From contig OZ020486.1 of assembly GCA_963971405.1 (NCBI GenBank), positions 12,361,419 through 12,425,418 on the forward strand: DNA of 64,000 nucleotides, in the 5' to 3' direction. Made by a program: the position numbers and the translations under genes. The DNA comes from Psococerastis gibbosa. Lineage: Eukaryota; Arthropoda; Insecta; Psocodea; Psocidae. Shown one piece after another: positions 1 through 12,273 of this stretch. Position 1 is the stretch's first letter. Every line of letters starts with the position of its first letter. The notes under the pieces were generated by a model. The model was not told where the DNA came from. It did no database searches and worked only from the letters and a program-made list of their open reading frames with translations.

Positions 1-1376
1 ACAGTACATGGACCGACGTCAGGCAGCTAGGTGCCTCAACCCTACAAATCACATTCACTTCACTTCACCAAATACCTAATTTTAAGCCTAAGCACTACAC
101 AATGTATTTTCTTCGTCTCCTCTTCTTTCTTCCCACTTCACAGACACTTCACCAGACCTTCAAGAGTCAAGACACCCAGCTGCCCGAAGGCATCCATCTT
201 ATAACTTACTGCCGAATTTTCGGATCTTATAAAATGCGACTATTTTGGGCTCCCATCCAGTAGCCCTTGTGTAGCTTACAATGTTAATTTAGCACCGTCA
301 TTGAAAATTTGAACATAATGACAGAGCAGAACAGAATAACTATGAGGGATTGCGAACGCAGGACGTGAGAAGTAAGGAGTTAAAAAATGGAATATTCCTG
401 GGTCACCTGGCGTTTAATAAAAAGATAAAGATACTGCAATCTAGAAATAAGTAATGCCTCGTTCTACTCACAAAGTGTGATGCTATAGGCCTAATATTGA
501 ATGTGAAACTTGGACTATAAGTGAAAGAAAGAACGGTCAAATAGAAGCGCTTGAGATGAAGTGCTAAGAAAGAATTTTATGGGCAGTGATAGCCAGATGG
601 ATTCCACATACAATAATGCCGAGCTGGAGGGGCAGTCTACCGTATTGTATAGAGTGGGATTGATGAAAAGGGAGGGACAAAACAAAATACCAGGACCATC
701 TTACCAGAGTAAAACTTTATCATGGTACTAAATAAACATGGTAGGTCATGGTAGGACAACAGGCCATCGCCGTTCTTCTGTCGTGCGTTCTCTATGAATA
801 CGAGTATATTTCTTGTACTCAGCTGCAATAGTTCGTCTGCTATAACTTACAACTAACACACTATACTGTCTTATCGCAATAATACACTCCAAACAGCTCG
901 TCGCATTCCGAACTGAAGTTAAACTAGCCTTTGAAGAACTTAGAGACTGACCGTTACTCATTTTGCGAAGCAATCTTTTAGAAAACAAATTAGTAGAAGC
1001 CCCAGCCCATTAAGAAGATGACCTTGCCTGGCATGCATCGCAAACTGTACGCAACAGCAACCAATGAACCAAATCGGTACTGAAGCTATCGAACCTTACC
1101 AAAAACAGACAGTAGTTCTGGGCGCAAAAGATCCAGCAAATCGAGAAATGGAGTGCAGCCTTCAAATCTGCTGTAGCCTAAGGAATGCTGAAGGGACGTA
1201 TAGAATATACATTGACGCAAAACAACATAGACTGTGTAGGACAATCTGAATAGGACCTGTTAACTTCCCCATTCCAAGCTTCCTACTAAGCTAGGTGTTT
1301 GAGGTCCTTCTACCAAAAATTCGATGTGGTGTTCCAGACTAGACACAGGGCCGGCGCGAGAATATTGTTAGCTCGT
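1..1376 (+). repeat. Duplicated block, copy 1 (truncated by window start)
   Basis: Matches 8248-9980 over its whole length with scattered substitutions and small indels. It starts at GTACATGGACCGA near position 4 and ends near GTTAGCTCGTG around 1376. No coding function recognised. It lacks the 351-bp foldback element found in copy 2, showing the uninterrupted target near 411-418 (GCGTTTAATAAA). This may be a dispersed repeat or a local segmental duplication; two copies cannot distinguish the two. Confidence 0.85.
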
Positions 1377-1677
1377 GCCACGAGATCATTGTTTGTTAGA
1401 AGAATTTGCTTACAGAAATTAATATGTTAAGGAACATGGTGGAATATGATCAGTTGAATCCGAAATCGGTGTCAAGGACAGCCTCTATCAGCAAGAACTT
1501 TAGATGTGTTTATCTCAAAACAAAAATAGGATTTATACGAGTTAACACCTAAATATACTTATGTCTTCAATTACCCTTTTAGTTTCAGTTCTAACCATTG
1601 ACAATACACATATCCCATGGCAAATTCAGTTGAAACGCCAAATGCGAAATACAATAAACTGTAAAAGAAATACAATG

Positions 1678-1730
1678 ATAGTAATAGAAACAACAAAAAG
1701 TCCTTGTTTATTTATTTATTTTATTATTAC
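1678..1730 (+). repeat. 3' tail remnant of the tRNA-derived SINE
   Basis: TAGTAATAGAAACAACAAAAAGTCCTTG followed by TTTATTTATTTATTTTA is the same 3' end as in the SINE copies at 24328 and 60925. The tRNA head is absent. Confidence 0.6.
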
Positions 1731-3252
1731 TTGGGCTATTTATGGCATACTCTTCATTTCTAATGAACAATGTCTTCACCTTGGGATATGGTAGTAATCT
1801 GACACAGGATCAACAATGCAATACACGAGTGGATGAAGGCACTTAGGTATTCCCTTTTAATTGGATTATTTATTGCATAAATGAAGGATAGATTTTCTGT
1901 GTCACGGCAGCCTACTGTGATCAGTTGGCAGAGAAATCGGCAATACTGATGTTCCGAGTCAAAGAAGGTAGCATACAGTGCAGTATATATGTATTGAGAA
2001 GGGTAGCCTGTAGCAGCAAAAACTTTAACAGTGTTCCTAAATCTAAGATAATGCTAGTTAACACCTTTATCTACTCGTGTATTAAATTATTGCATAGAGT
2101 AATAATGAAAATATTACAATTATCAAGGCAGACGAAAATGTTGGCCTAGTCTGGGATAATCTCACAATCACATACAGTAGGGGGAGCCAGGGGCACCGGG
2201 TTTTGAAAGTCCATGTGGGGCAAAGCTATAGCCAAAATTTTAAGTTAAATAAGTTTTGAATCGACATGAAGTGGGCGCAGACATTAGACCCGGCAAAATA
2301 ACACTGAGCAGAAATAGGTAACCTAATTGGCGTCATAATGTTTTCATTGTTTTTCTCAGAATTAAAAAACAATGAAGACTGTTTATTTATAAAATATTAT
2401 AAATATATGTAGTTAAGAAGTGAGGATTAAACAGCTATTGATAGCAAAAAGCGCATATGTACCGGTTGGGGCAAAAATGTACATATACCCCCCGTACTTA
2501 GCGCCCCTGGGGAGAACTATAATTATTACATTCAGTTTTTATAAACAATTAACAACAACAATGTACGATATCTACAGTTAATTAAATGTTCATTTGGTCT
2601 CTCTTAGGAACAACAATATTACGATATCACTGTTTAAAAACGTTGTGTCATACCAATCAAGCAACAGTAGTCAAAAAGGAATCAAGAAAATTTTTACACT
2701 TACATAAGTACAGTAGATCTTCACAAATGGTAAGGTAAATATTTCAACAAAATTTTATAATGTCCTCCATCCATTTCAAGGTGAGCCTGGTTCAGTTAAA
2801 AGGGAGCACAAACCTTCGTAGACGACGAGCGGGAACGATTATAGTTGATGAAAACGATGAAACGTGGAGAAATGTTGGCAGAACGGCAAGCGTGGCATAC
2901 ATATTACAATTATTGAAAAAAAAAATGAAACCATGTTTCCGATTAGCATCATTGTTACTATTGCACCATTTATTAACACCAGCTTCACCAATTACCGCAC
3001 CAGGTACCGTATGATATTAGATCCTGTTATATGGTCTTTTTGTAGGCTTAAAGTCCCATAGTAACAGCCCTCAAATTATCCATATTGAGTACGCTTCATT
3101 TGATACCTCCCAAAAAATGAGTGGCAACTTTGTGAAATTAAATTACATTACATAATAACATTTGGAGTTCTCCAAGCCCACCAGTTCTGCCCAATCTCTG
3201 CTATAAGATAACTTCTAATAAGGACCTAGTCTTTAAGGCATGGCTGCCATTT
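1731..3252. other. No gene recognised; possible TIR element 2187-2510
   Basis: AT-rich sequence with only short chance reading frames. CCAGGGGCACC at 2187 and an inverted counterpart ending GCGCCCCTGG at 2510 could be the ends of a 324-bp terminal-inverted-repeat element. The match is short and no target duplication was established. Confidence 0.3.
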
Positions 3253-3924
3253 TTGCTTTCCAATTTATACGTAGTATAAGGAAAGCTTTATTTGTGATGG
3301 TCAAAATTTTCGACTGCGAGATTTAAACGGATTTACACGTTTTGAGGTCCCAGGAACTCAAAAAAGTGTTTTTTACGAAGTGTCTGTCTGTCTGTCGCTA
3401 TGTCTGTCTGTCGCTCTGTCTGTTCATCGATTTCCAGGCAAGCTACTCGGTCGATTTTGATGAAATTTAGCATGCAGGTTCACAAAAATCATACCTCGGG
3501 AATATTTTTTTATTTTGGGCTGACTCAATTTGGGGGGTTTTATACTCAAAAAACTCCAAAAAAACGCCTAAAAAAATTATTTCTAAAAAACGGCTCCAAC
3601 TATTTCTTTTTAATTCACATATATTGTAGTCGTTATTAATTTTAATAAAATGCGGGGGGTCGCTTGCCCCTTGATAGTTTGCTTCTGGGGGTACAAAAAT
3701 AAAAACAACTAAATTTGAATGAAAAATGACTAAAAAATAATTTTTCTGTGAAACCTTTCCATCGATGATTTCTACCTTCAGGCATGTTTTAGGTGTTAAA
3801 TTGAGAAATGAAACCAAACAGGTTACTTTCCCAAAAAAAGTATTTGGTTTTGTGAAAAACTTTTTTTTGAATAAATGGTAAAAAATTCACGCTCAAATGT
3901 TTTGCGTGCCCTGCCATTATTACT

Positions 3925-4335
3925 TATTTTATATATTATATATTATTATTATTATTATTATTATATATTACATTGACTCTACCATCACAAGACACACCGC
4001 GAACAAGTTGAAGAGCGATAGTGAGGGGAAAAAGTGGGAGAGCCTCTCCACCGAGGCCGGGCGAATCCCAAAGAATCTCGACCGCCATGCATCTGTGGCC
4101 CTATTCCGCACATTGACGGGACACGACTATCTCCCAGCACATCTTCACCGAATTGGTCTAGCAGAGGAAGAAATCTGCCCCCTATGCCGTGCAGGAAGAA
4201 TGGACAGCGATCATCTCTACCAGTGCCCTCAACTGCAGGCAACACCACAAAACACAGTCAGTCTATACTGGGAGGCTCGACGTCAGGTGGCAGAACGGCC
4301 ACGGACGGGCGTTGGATAAAGTAAAGTAAAAGTAA
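3925..4335 (+). mobile_element. 5'-truncated non-LTR retrotransposon end (RNase H/zinc-knuckle tail) with 12-bp duplication
   Basis: The open frame to the stop at 4319 encodes the C-terminal tail typical of I/Jockey-type ORF2: RHASVALFRTLTGHDYL, then HLHRIG and a CPLC...DHLYQC cysteine/histidine cluster. Ends in a TAAAG-type tail. Flanked by perfect copies of GCCATTATTACT (3913-3924 and 4336-4347), as expected from target-primed reverse transcription. It begins with a TTA-rich stretch, so most of the element is missing. Inserted into family A copy 1. Confidence 0.85.
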
Positions 4336-4514
4336 GCCATTATTACTGTGTGGTAATGTGTTTGTCTGACCTATCTAGAATTTACCTCACCTCCAGTGAC
4401 GTTAGGTGGATAACCCCCCCCCCCCCCCCGAGATATCCGAAATATACCATGTGACAATTATTTACCATGAAATTACTCATTTTCATATCTACTATAATTG
4501 ATTAAAGATCCCCC

Positions 4515-4690
4515 ACCTAGCTCCTTGGAGCACCCTTTTGTCCATGGGAGAGAAAAAGCTCCCTAAAGGCGGAAGAATTCAACAGAGGAGTCAACGGCAT
4601 ATGGATGCAGAAGGCAACGGGAAACCACTGCATTAAAGGTCCTTCGGGGCATCCCTTGTACAATCATCATGAGCGAAAAGTTTAAAACTT
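4515..4690 (+). repeat. Fragment of a repeat also present inverted near 41720-41990
   Basis: The stretch around GGCATATGGATGCAGAAGG and GGGAAACCACTGCATTAA matches, in reverse complement, the sequence at about 41900-41960. It interrupts the end of family A copy 1. No protein could be assigned. Confidence 0.5.
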
Positions 4691-4797
4691 ATCGCTCAAA
4701 TGATCGCCAATCTTCAACGTTGAAGGGGCACGAGAAGAAGAAGAAGAATAATTGATAAATTGGAAAGCATGTTCGAGTAAACTCGGACCGGTTCTTT

Positions 4798-5121
4798 TTA
4801 AATATTCCGTGCTGTTTTTGAAGAAGGAAAAAATTATAATCTGTATCATATTTGCCCAGCTGATCATCATGATAAGGAACAAAGCCGTCAGTAGCTGCTT
4901 ACACCCATTTTAGCATTGGAGAAAATTTTATTCCAATTTTTACTTTTGGATCCTCATCCCCATCCCTTAAGTATTGGACATTGCAGGTTAACCCCTTAAT
5001 TAGTTTAATATAATATATTGTATTCCAAAGTCATTAAATTGAGTGTACGTTTGCTTACCCAGAAATTTTTATCAGGAGACGATACGATACAATAATGATA
5101 ATTTGAAAATAACCTGTACCT
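4798..5121. other. No recognisable feature
   Basis: AT-rich spacer; no repeat family, open frame of note or RNA gene seen. Confidence 0.5.
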
Positions 5122-5293
5122 GCAGCCTGATCGAGGCAATTATAATACCGGTATTTAATTAATCCCCTAGTATTAAAAATGTAAACAAGATAATTTTATA
5201 ATGGAAAGTGCTATTCAAAATTTGTTTGTTTACAGCTATAATTCTAGGGTATTTATTTAACCCCGGTATTATAATCGCCTCGATCAGGCTGCT
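5122..5293. mobile_element. Foldback element, GCAGCC family (short form)
   Basis: Near-perfect palindromic ends, GCAGCCTGATCGAGGC on the left and GCCTCGATCAGGCTGC on the right, both followed inward by an inverted AATACCGG-type block. The centre (AAACAAGATAATTTTA) is shared with elements at 22471 and 34990. No coding capacity. Confidence 0.75.
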
Positions 5294-5844
5294 GATTAAT
5301 TGTTAATAATTTTCCCCCTTTTTTGCAATTTTGTCAGCTTAGATGTTAGATGGGCTCGTAAAGTCGTAGTGTATACTTGCTCGATCGTGCGCATGCGAAT
5401 ACTGATATGTGACAATATGTGCCGTAAACTCCCTGCGGGCTCCCCCCCCCCCCCATAACTTATTAACAGGCATTACCGTGTTACTTAGTTCACAATAGCA
5501 GCATTTTTATTTAATTATTCTCAGGCGAACTTTGAGGAATACTATAAGGGAAAAGGGATACAAAACTTAACAGAACAAATTGTAGAGTGCAAATTGGCTA
5601 TGGTGCACATCGATCGCATGAGGCAGAGCGACCGTATTTAATGGTTATTTTTCTACTTACCTTGCCCACCAATACCAAGTGCACCTCGCACAAAATCGTG
5701 GAACAATTTTCCGGCGTTCGAAAGGGAACACGCACGATCGAGTGTTGAAAGGAATATGGTGAATACCTACAAAGCCATTGTGAAATACCTTCAAGAGAAA
5801 TTTTAGCCCATTAAAAATTAATTAACCAGCAGTTTCGGTGGAAT
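5294..5844. other. Spacer with a C homopolymer
   Basis: Contains a run of 12-13 C at about 5441-5453; otherwise no gene or repeat family recognised. Confidence 0.4.
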
Positions 5845-6000
5845 AGTGGTACCGTGCTTGTGTACTTGCGCGAGTCTCACTTCACATCATCTGCGATCGG
5901 AGACGTGCCGTAATTCAACACAATTACTATTAAGTTAATTAAGCGACTAAAGGGGTAAATCGGATGCGTTCATTAAATTGTTTGTATGCGATTGATGGAT
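5845..6000 (+). repeat. Interspersed repeat family C, copy 1
   Basis: Shares the block GCGATCGGAGACGTGCCGTAA ... TTCATTAAATTGT ... TATGCGATT with 14145-14312 (same strand) and 55975-56140 (opposite strand). Non-coding. Confidence 0.65.
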
Positions 6001-6029
6001 GTTTACAATAAAAAAAAATCATAATAATA

Positions 6030-6399
6030 GGGGTATTCACTGACCAGTATTTAGCATGCTAAACCGTGTTAAATATATTTATTCGAGAATCCCATTTTCG
6101 ATTGAAAATTATTTAGTTGGGCACTGAATTTTGCCATTTTTATTTTATTGAATTTTCAAATTGATCTTCAGCGGATATATAGGGTGAGTGGTTAATTTTT
6201 AATCATTTATTATTATTTTCATATATTTTACTTATACGGTATTTACCATTTATCTACATTTTATGAGAAACAATTTGTCGATTTTAATTTTTAGCAATAC
6301 TGTAGGTACTTCATATTAAATTTATCTTCACTTACTTCCATTTCCGAATTAAAATTTGTCAACATTGAGCATGCTGAATAATCACATAGTGAATACCCC
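6030..6399. mobile_element. Foldback/MITE with GGGGTATTCACT termini
   Basis: Left end GGGGTATTCACTGACCAG and right end CATAGTGAATACCCC are inverted. A second inverted block, AGCATGCT, lies about 25 bp inside each end. 370 bp, AT-rich interior, no open frame. Confidence 0.6.
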
Positions 6400-8247
6400 C
6401 AATGACCATTTATAGTTTCACTTCGCAATGGTGACACGCAAGAGTAGGGTGACCAATCGTGGGGCGACTGATTTTTACTATAGTAAACCAAAATTATTGA
6501 CATGGCTGCAATTACTTAAAAATCTTGTTTCGTTTTTAACAAAAAAAAAAAAAAAAAAAAAACTAGTGGCAGCGGAGTACACCGGGACGTCTAAAAGCTC
6601 CGGGGGCTGTTTCATGCTTGGCCTTTTGTATGACTTCTCTCTAGCAATAAAGGCCGTCCGCAGCAAGAACGAATTATATTAACTTATCATTTTCTATTCT
6701 TAATTTTGGCACAAGCAGTAATTTAGAACTCGTTCAGCAAATCTCGAAGACGAAAGATACTCAGACATGATCACCTCCCCCCCCCCTTAAATCTTCATTA
6801 AGTGTCATTTCTCCCTGAGACAAGACCACCCCTCAGTTAACGGAGAACTTTTTTGTTACTTGTAACATAGATGGATAGAAAATTATTAAAAGCATTTATC
6901 AAAACTTTTACTCAAACTGAAGAGAACTGACTTGCATAGCTATAATACGAATGAAAATGTAGAAAAAATAACTTAAATAGCTTGCGCAAATCCGTGGTGG
7001 AAAAATTAATTTTAAGTGATATGGTGATCGTAATTTATTAGGCTAACCGTAAGCGTATAGTATATAAATAGCGCGAAATTATCTATCCACATCAAGTTCC
7101 ACTGTAACTAGAATTTCTCAAAAACTGCTAAAACCACCAACCACCAATATTAATTATTTATTTATTTACAATATTTACAATTTTTTCATGAAAAAACACG
7201 TATTATTTGGTTAACCCATGAGCTTATCCAGAAAATTTTATATTTTATTGTTATACATGTCCAGTAGCCTCTATTGTGGCCAGTGTTTGAAAGAGGGGGT
7301 AGGCCTACATATAACCATAAAAATGTGTAGAAAAATTCCCCAGTACCCCCCCCCCCTCCCCTCCCTCTTAGCAGACTATCCATCCTAACATTGCTTCTTT
7401 TTTGTGAATTTCTGCCTACGCCAGTCACCGCCACTGGCAGCCCCAAGGGGGCTATAAGGAATCAGGACCTTAAAGCCCTCTGATTGGTAGGAAACTTAAC
7501 AGGGAATTCCTAACAGATCCCACATCATGTCTCACACGATCCAAGTTGCCTGTGTCTTATGCATATTCCACGCCTTACCAGCAACCTCAGGGTGCAACAG
7601 ATCTAAAAGCTACGCTATTCATTCTCAACGTGCTCAATCAATGTCCCTTACGAGCTACTGAACTATTGATGATAAGATTCAGTCTGTAACGACATAATGC
7701 ATCGGCGGCATTCGTGCGATACAACCCCCGATGTACACCAGTTGCAGATCTATTCCCTAAGGCGCACAGTAATTTCTTAAAATGTGTTTTCCAGAAGAGG
7801 AATCTTCACAACCTGAGCGCTGTCAACGTAAAAGCTCCTCAAACGTTAAGCTCTTTTTATCAGCGACGAATAGAAGACAATCATATGCATGCATTCACAT
7901 GGTTATCGGACAATATTCGCCTCAGATCCCAAGCAACTACCACTGTTCAAGTTCAGTTTGAAATGGATTGAGTGACTAAAGTTCCATATTGGAATTACCC
8001 TAAACACCAGTGGACTGACCAGTGCCATGGTCATTGGGCAGCACAACGGTGGATTTAAGGATTAACAATAATTAGGTATTGAGTTGCAAAGCGGGCCACC
8101 GATAGCAGCTGAGTCCAAGACAAGTATAGACTTCAGTGCTCAGAACACGTCTGGAGTGCATACCCGACAGAGGAGCGGAGAAGAGCCCTGGATTGAGAAC
8201 TTTCAATGTGCCTCGCTGTTTAAAAAGACATAATGATGCAATGATAG
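6400..8247. other. No gene recognised
   Basis: Contains an A-run at about 6541-6560, a C-run near 6777-6786 and a C/T-rich tract at 7344-7370. Reading frames here are short and lack family similarity. 7500-8230 has somewhat higher GC but nothing recognised. Confidence 0.4.
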
Positions 8248-9980
8248 TACATGGACCGAAGTCAGGTAGCTAGGTGTCTCAACTCTCAACCTTACAAATC
8301 ACTTCACTTCACCAAATACCTAATTTTAAGCCTAAGCACTACACAATGTATATTCTTCGTCTCCTCTTCTTTCTTCCCACTTCACTGACACTTCACCAGA
8401 CCCTCAAGAGTCAAGACACCCAGCTGCCCGAAGGCATCCATCTTATACGGTCGAAGTTTCGGATCTTATAAAATGCGACTATTTTGGGCTCCCATCCAGT
8501 AGCCCTAGTGTTGCTTACAATGTTAATGTAGCACCATTGTTGAAAATGTGAACATAGTGACAGAACAGAATAACTAACTATGACGGATTGAAAACGCAGG
8601 ACGTGAGAAGTAAGGAGATTAAAAATGGAATATTCTTGGTTCACTTGGCATTTAAGGCTGAGTGTTCAAAATGTTTTGTAAACAAGAAATTTTGCTGATT
8701 TTTTGACGAAAATAATTTATTCCTCATTCCACAGATACAAAGATAACAAAGTGAACATCTAACTCATAAAAAATCCAAGTCATCGCAGGAAGTTTATATT
8801 TTTTGAACTGAAATATTATTACCTTAAAAAAATTGTAAGAAAAAATCTGTAAGGGAAATAGGCAGCTTTCACAGAAAGCTCGTATTTTTTAAGATTGTTT
8901 CATCTGTTCCCTTTTATATCTTTGTGGCTGTGGAACGAGCAATTAATTAATTTCGTCCAAAAAGTACGATAATTTCTTGTTTACAAAACATTCTGAACAC
9001 TCAGCCTTAATATGAAAATAAAGATACAGCAATCTAGAAGTAAGGAATGCCTCCTTCTACTCTCCAAGTGTGATGCTATGGGTTAATATTGAATATGTGA
9101 AACTTGGACTATAAGTGAAAGCAAGAACTGTCAAATAGAGGTGCTTGAGATGAAGTGATGCTAAGAGAGAATCTTAGGGGCAGTGATAGCCAGATGGATT
9201 GCACATACAGTGCCGAGCTGTAACGGTAATCATAGAGAGGGATTGATGAAAAGGGAGTGATGAAACAAAATACCAGGATCAAATTGTTGAGTACTTACAA
9301 GAGTGAAACTTAAGCAAGGTAGCTAAATAAACATGGTAGGCCTAGGTCATGGCAGGACAACAGACCATCGTCGTTCTTTTGTCGTGCATTCTCTATGAAT
9401 ACGAGTATATTTCTTGAACTCCGCTGCAATAGTTCGTCCGCTTAACAACTCATACACTATACTGTCTTATCGCAATAATCCACTCCAAACACCTCGTCGC
9501 ATTCCAAACTGAAGTTAAACTAGCCTTTGAAGAGCTTAGAGGCTGCCGTTACTCATTTTGCGAAGCAATCTTTTAGATAACAAATTAGTAGAAGCCCCAG
9601 CCCATTAAGAAGATGACATTGCCTGGCATACATCACAAACTGTACGCAACAGCAACCGAAGAACTAAATCGGTACTGAAGCTATCGAACCTTACCAAAAA
9701 TATACAATAGCTCTGGGCGCAAACGATCCAGTAAATCGAGAACGTGAGCGCAGCCTTCAAATCTGCTGCAGCCTAAGGAATGCTGAAGAGACGTAGAATA
9801 TGCATTGACGCAAAACAACATAGACTGTGTAGGACAATCTGAATAGGACCTGCCAACTTTCCCATTCCAAGCTTCCTAGTTCCTACTAGCTAGGTGTTTG
9901 AGGTCCTTCTATACCAAAAATTCGATGTGGTGTTCCAGACTAGACACAGGACCGGCGCGTGAATATATTGTTAGCTCGTG
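8248..9980 (+). repeat. Duplicated block, copy 2, carrying an inserted MITE
   Basis: Second copy of 1-1376 in the same orientation about 8.2 kb away. Colinear except for the 351-bp element at 8656-9006. Similarity ends after GTTAGCTCGTG. Divergence is roughly several percent by eye, so the duplication is not very recent. Confidence 0.85.
8656..9006. mobile_element. piggyBac-like non-autonomous foldback element with TTAA duplication
   Basis: 351 bp with terminal inverted repeats of about 80 bp beginning GGCTGAGTGTTCAAAATG on the left; the right end is nearly the reverse complement (ends ACACTCAGCC). Flanked by TTAA at 8652-8655 and 9007-9010. The homologous copy 1 block has a single TTAA at this place, so excision or absence is documented inside the window. 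TTAA targeting is the hallmark of piggyBac transposases. No transposase is encoded, so mobility would need a partner in trans. Confidence 0.85.
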
Positions 9981-10378
9981 TTCAAAATACAATTTTGCGC
10001 CCTCCCCACGTAGACCGTAACCTGGAATTCGGTTAAATTAACCCTTAATTAACAAATGGTCACCTGCGGTCCAACGAGCCCATGCAAGGTGTTGGACTCG
10101 CCACTGCTCGGTAACGAGTGCTGTTTGAGGCTTGTGCCGGGGTGGTTTACATTTTGCTGCCCAAATGAGTACCGTACTTAATTTTTTTTAATTGACCCCA
10201 CGTGACCGTCAGTGTAATTCTTTGTAATGAGAGTAAATGTTCAAAGGTATTAATAAAATGCTGTTCTCTAAGTTTTAGTGCTTAGTTGGATCTCTCTATA
10301 CGGCCACTAGTTCACTAGTTAGCATTTCCTTGAAGTAAAGTAAGAAGCAGTTAAGCTCCATGAAGCAGCATTTTGATA
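9981..10378. other. No recognisable feature
   Basis: Unique-looking spacer between duplicated block copy 2 and the next MITE. Confidence 0.4.
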
Positions 10379-10602
10379 AGGTGGGGTTTCCACCGACCTC
10401 TCATTGCAGAATGCAAATGACATTGATGGAAATTTTTGTTTTACTCCATGCCATAGTTAAAATAGATTATAGAATAAAATCACAAATGGAATATGTTAAG
10501 TACAAACATTTTAATAGATTTCTAGGCCTATAAAAAGAAAAATTCAAATTTTCGTCTATGTCATTTGCATTCTGTAATGAGAGGTCGGTGGAATAACCGC
10601 CT
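10379..10602. mobile_element. TA-flanked palindromic MITE (GGCGG/TTCCAC family), member M1
   Basis: Left end AGGTGGGGTTTCCACCGACC, right end GGTCGGTGGAATAACCGCCT. The inner inverted block includes ATTGCAGAATGCAAATGACA. TA dinucleotides directly flank both ends, fitting a Tc1/mariner-type target duplication. Non-coding. The same element type is nested inside 24721-25105 and 37628-38013. Confidence 0.8.
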
Positions 10603-10773
10603 TATCAATGAAGTGCTATCTTATAGCCACTCACAATGCAATTACTTATAAAATTGTTTTTTTTTTTTTTTGTTAGGCTTTGTGTAGGCTAGTAATCATT
10701 TTAGATTTTTGATGAGTTGGCTATCTATAAGGCTAAAGATGAAGATAATAATAATAAATAATAAATAAACAAG

Positions 10774-10868
10774 GACTTTTTGTTCTATTACTACGCCAAC
10801 CTAGCGGAGTTAGGGCTATAAAGCCCTCTCTTACACTCAGCTAGGAAGGCCCGTGACCACCTGCTTTA
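10774..10868 (-). repeat. SINE 3' body fragment, minus orientation
   Basis: Reverse complement of the SINE body seen at 24328-24523: GGAGTTAGGGCTATAAAGCC, then CTCTCTTACACTC and a CACCTGCTTTACAT end. The tRNA head is missing. Confidence 0.75.
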
Positions 10869-12273
10869 CATTACATTACATTGAGTGTTGACATTTGTCT
10901 TTCATATCAATAATTTTTTTGGACTACGTATTATTGTTATTGTAGTTTAGGCTACCCCGACTCCCTACACTATTTTATAATTAATTACGCTACGCCACCA
11001 AAGAAAATTTAAGGGGTCACAAGTTGTGTGTAAATTTAAAAGGTAATTTTTTTTTGTTGAAAATTTAATTTTTTTTTACTATCATATAAATTTACTCATT
11101 TACGGGGGGGGGGGGTGGCATGAGACCCCCCCCCCCCCGTGGATCCGCCATTGTACGCCACTGACCCTCACGCGCCGGCCGGCCCGGCCCTGCTGGAACA
11201 TGGGCATCACTGAAGAACAACTTTACCTACATTCGAACGCATTGCTCATTGCTTACATATGTAATTCCACCAGATTAGATCCTACCTAGTATTGTATTGT
11301 ACAATGCAAATGAGGGAATCAAATATGGCTAGAAAATTTCTCTCAAGTAGGTACCATATCTCTAAAAATGGCTCTCAACTGTTTAAAGATAATACAGGCT
11401 ACGTTATTGTTATTCCTTCTGGCTTGCATGGGAAAAAAACACAATTAAAACCTTAAAAAATGAAATCAGGTACAGGTTATTTATGAACCTGTTTCGTATA
11501 AGAATCCATAGAGATGACGGCAAAATCTGATTGGTTGTCTAGTTCTGTGGTTCCCATTAAGAATACGAGCATTTCGGCGCATTAAGTGCTCCCACCGATG
11601 ATAAGCCATTCCTGAACAGTTTATTGCATCAGCTTGGGTGTTTTTGTTTTGTTTCAGGCTAAGTGTTTTATTTTTTATATGCAGAGATTGGACTTTTTCA
11701 ATGTTAGACAGAGACCTTGCGCTACTCATAAAATTAAATTGCATTATATGGGCTTGAATAAGTGCGGTAACAATGGTAGAAATGATGCATGCCGGAAACA
11801 CTAATTTTTTTTGAAAATAATCATTAATAATTAAATACCTTTGACGCAGCCATCATGGCCTACGTGCAGGAAGGTGACTGGCGCGTGCCGGATTGTCCGG
11901 GCCATAGACTTAAAGGTATAACAGCAGTTCATGTCGTGCGCTGCCGTCTACGAAGTGCGGGTAACACAGAGAAATGGTTTGGAGGGGGGTTCCATCTTGT
12001 GCTGGAGCTGGTGGGAAGTCCCGAGAGGCGATGACAACCTTTTTTCCGCTGCACATTGAGGAGGCGCGACGCGGGAGGTAAAGACTGCTCCTCCATCTCT
12101 AGCTATTCAGAAACTGAAACGTAACAAAAATAAATAATAAAAAGTCGTTAAAATCTCCTACTGTATCGCCTCCAATTATTTCCCGCCAACAAAAAAATTA
12201 ATTTTTGCCGTATTGTAGAAAAGAAAACGATAATCTAACAATGCAAGAGAGTCCTTATGAGAATATCTCAAGA
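10869..12273. other. No gene recognised; G/C runs and a GC-richer patch
   Basis: Paired G-run and C-run at 11105-11139 precede GTGGATCCGCC, resembling the end of a cut-and-paste element. 11850-12090 is GC-richer and starts with a short ATG frame (11855-11915) ending at a GT; see the rejected list. Nothing else recognised. Confidence 0.35.

Larger units (their letters stand above)
3253..4797 (+). repeat. Family A interspersed repeat, copy 1 (interrupted)
   Basis: Starts TTGCTTTCCAATTTATACG and ends at AAACTCGGACCGGTTCTTT. The terminal segments TTGCTTTCCAATTTAT and ATAAATTGGAAAGCA are inverted relative to each other. Landmarks in order: AAAGCTTTGTGATGG-like box, TGTC microsatellite, a G-run, GGGGTCGCTTGCCCC, the ATCGATGATTTCTACC box, a second C-run, then the terminal hairpin CGAGTAAACTCG. 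It encodes no protein. Interrupted by a LINE fragment (3925-4335) and by another repeat fragment (about 4515-4690). Confidence 0.85.

Noticed and set aside
6541..6560. A-run considered as a retroposon tail
   Set aside because: No recognisable body upstream and no flanking duplication.
11855..11915. ATG-initiated 20-codon frame ending at a GT in phase 1, which would splice in frame to exon A
   Set aside because: It encodes a charged, soluble-looking peptide (MAYVQEGDWRVPDCPG...) with no signal peptide, which this secreted family requires. Phase agreement has a one-in-three chance.
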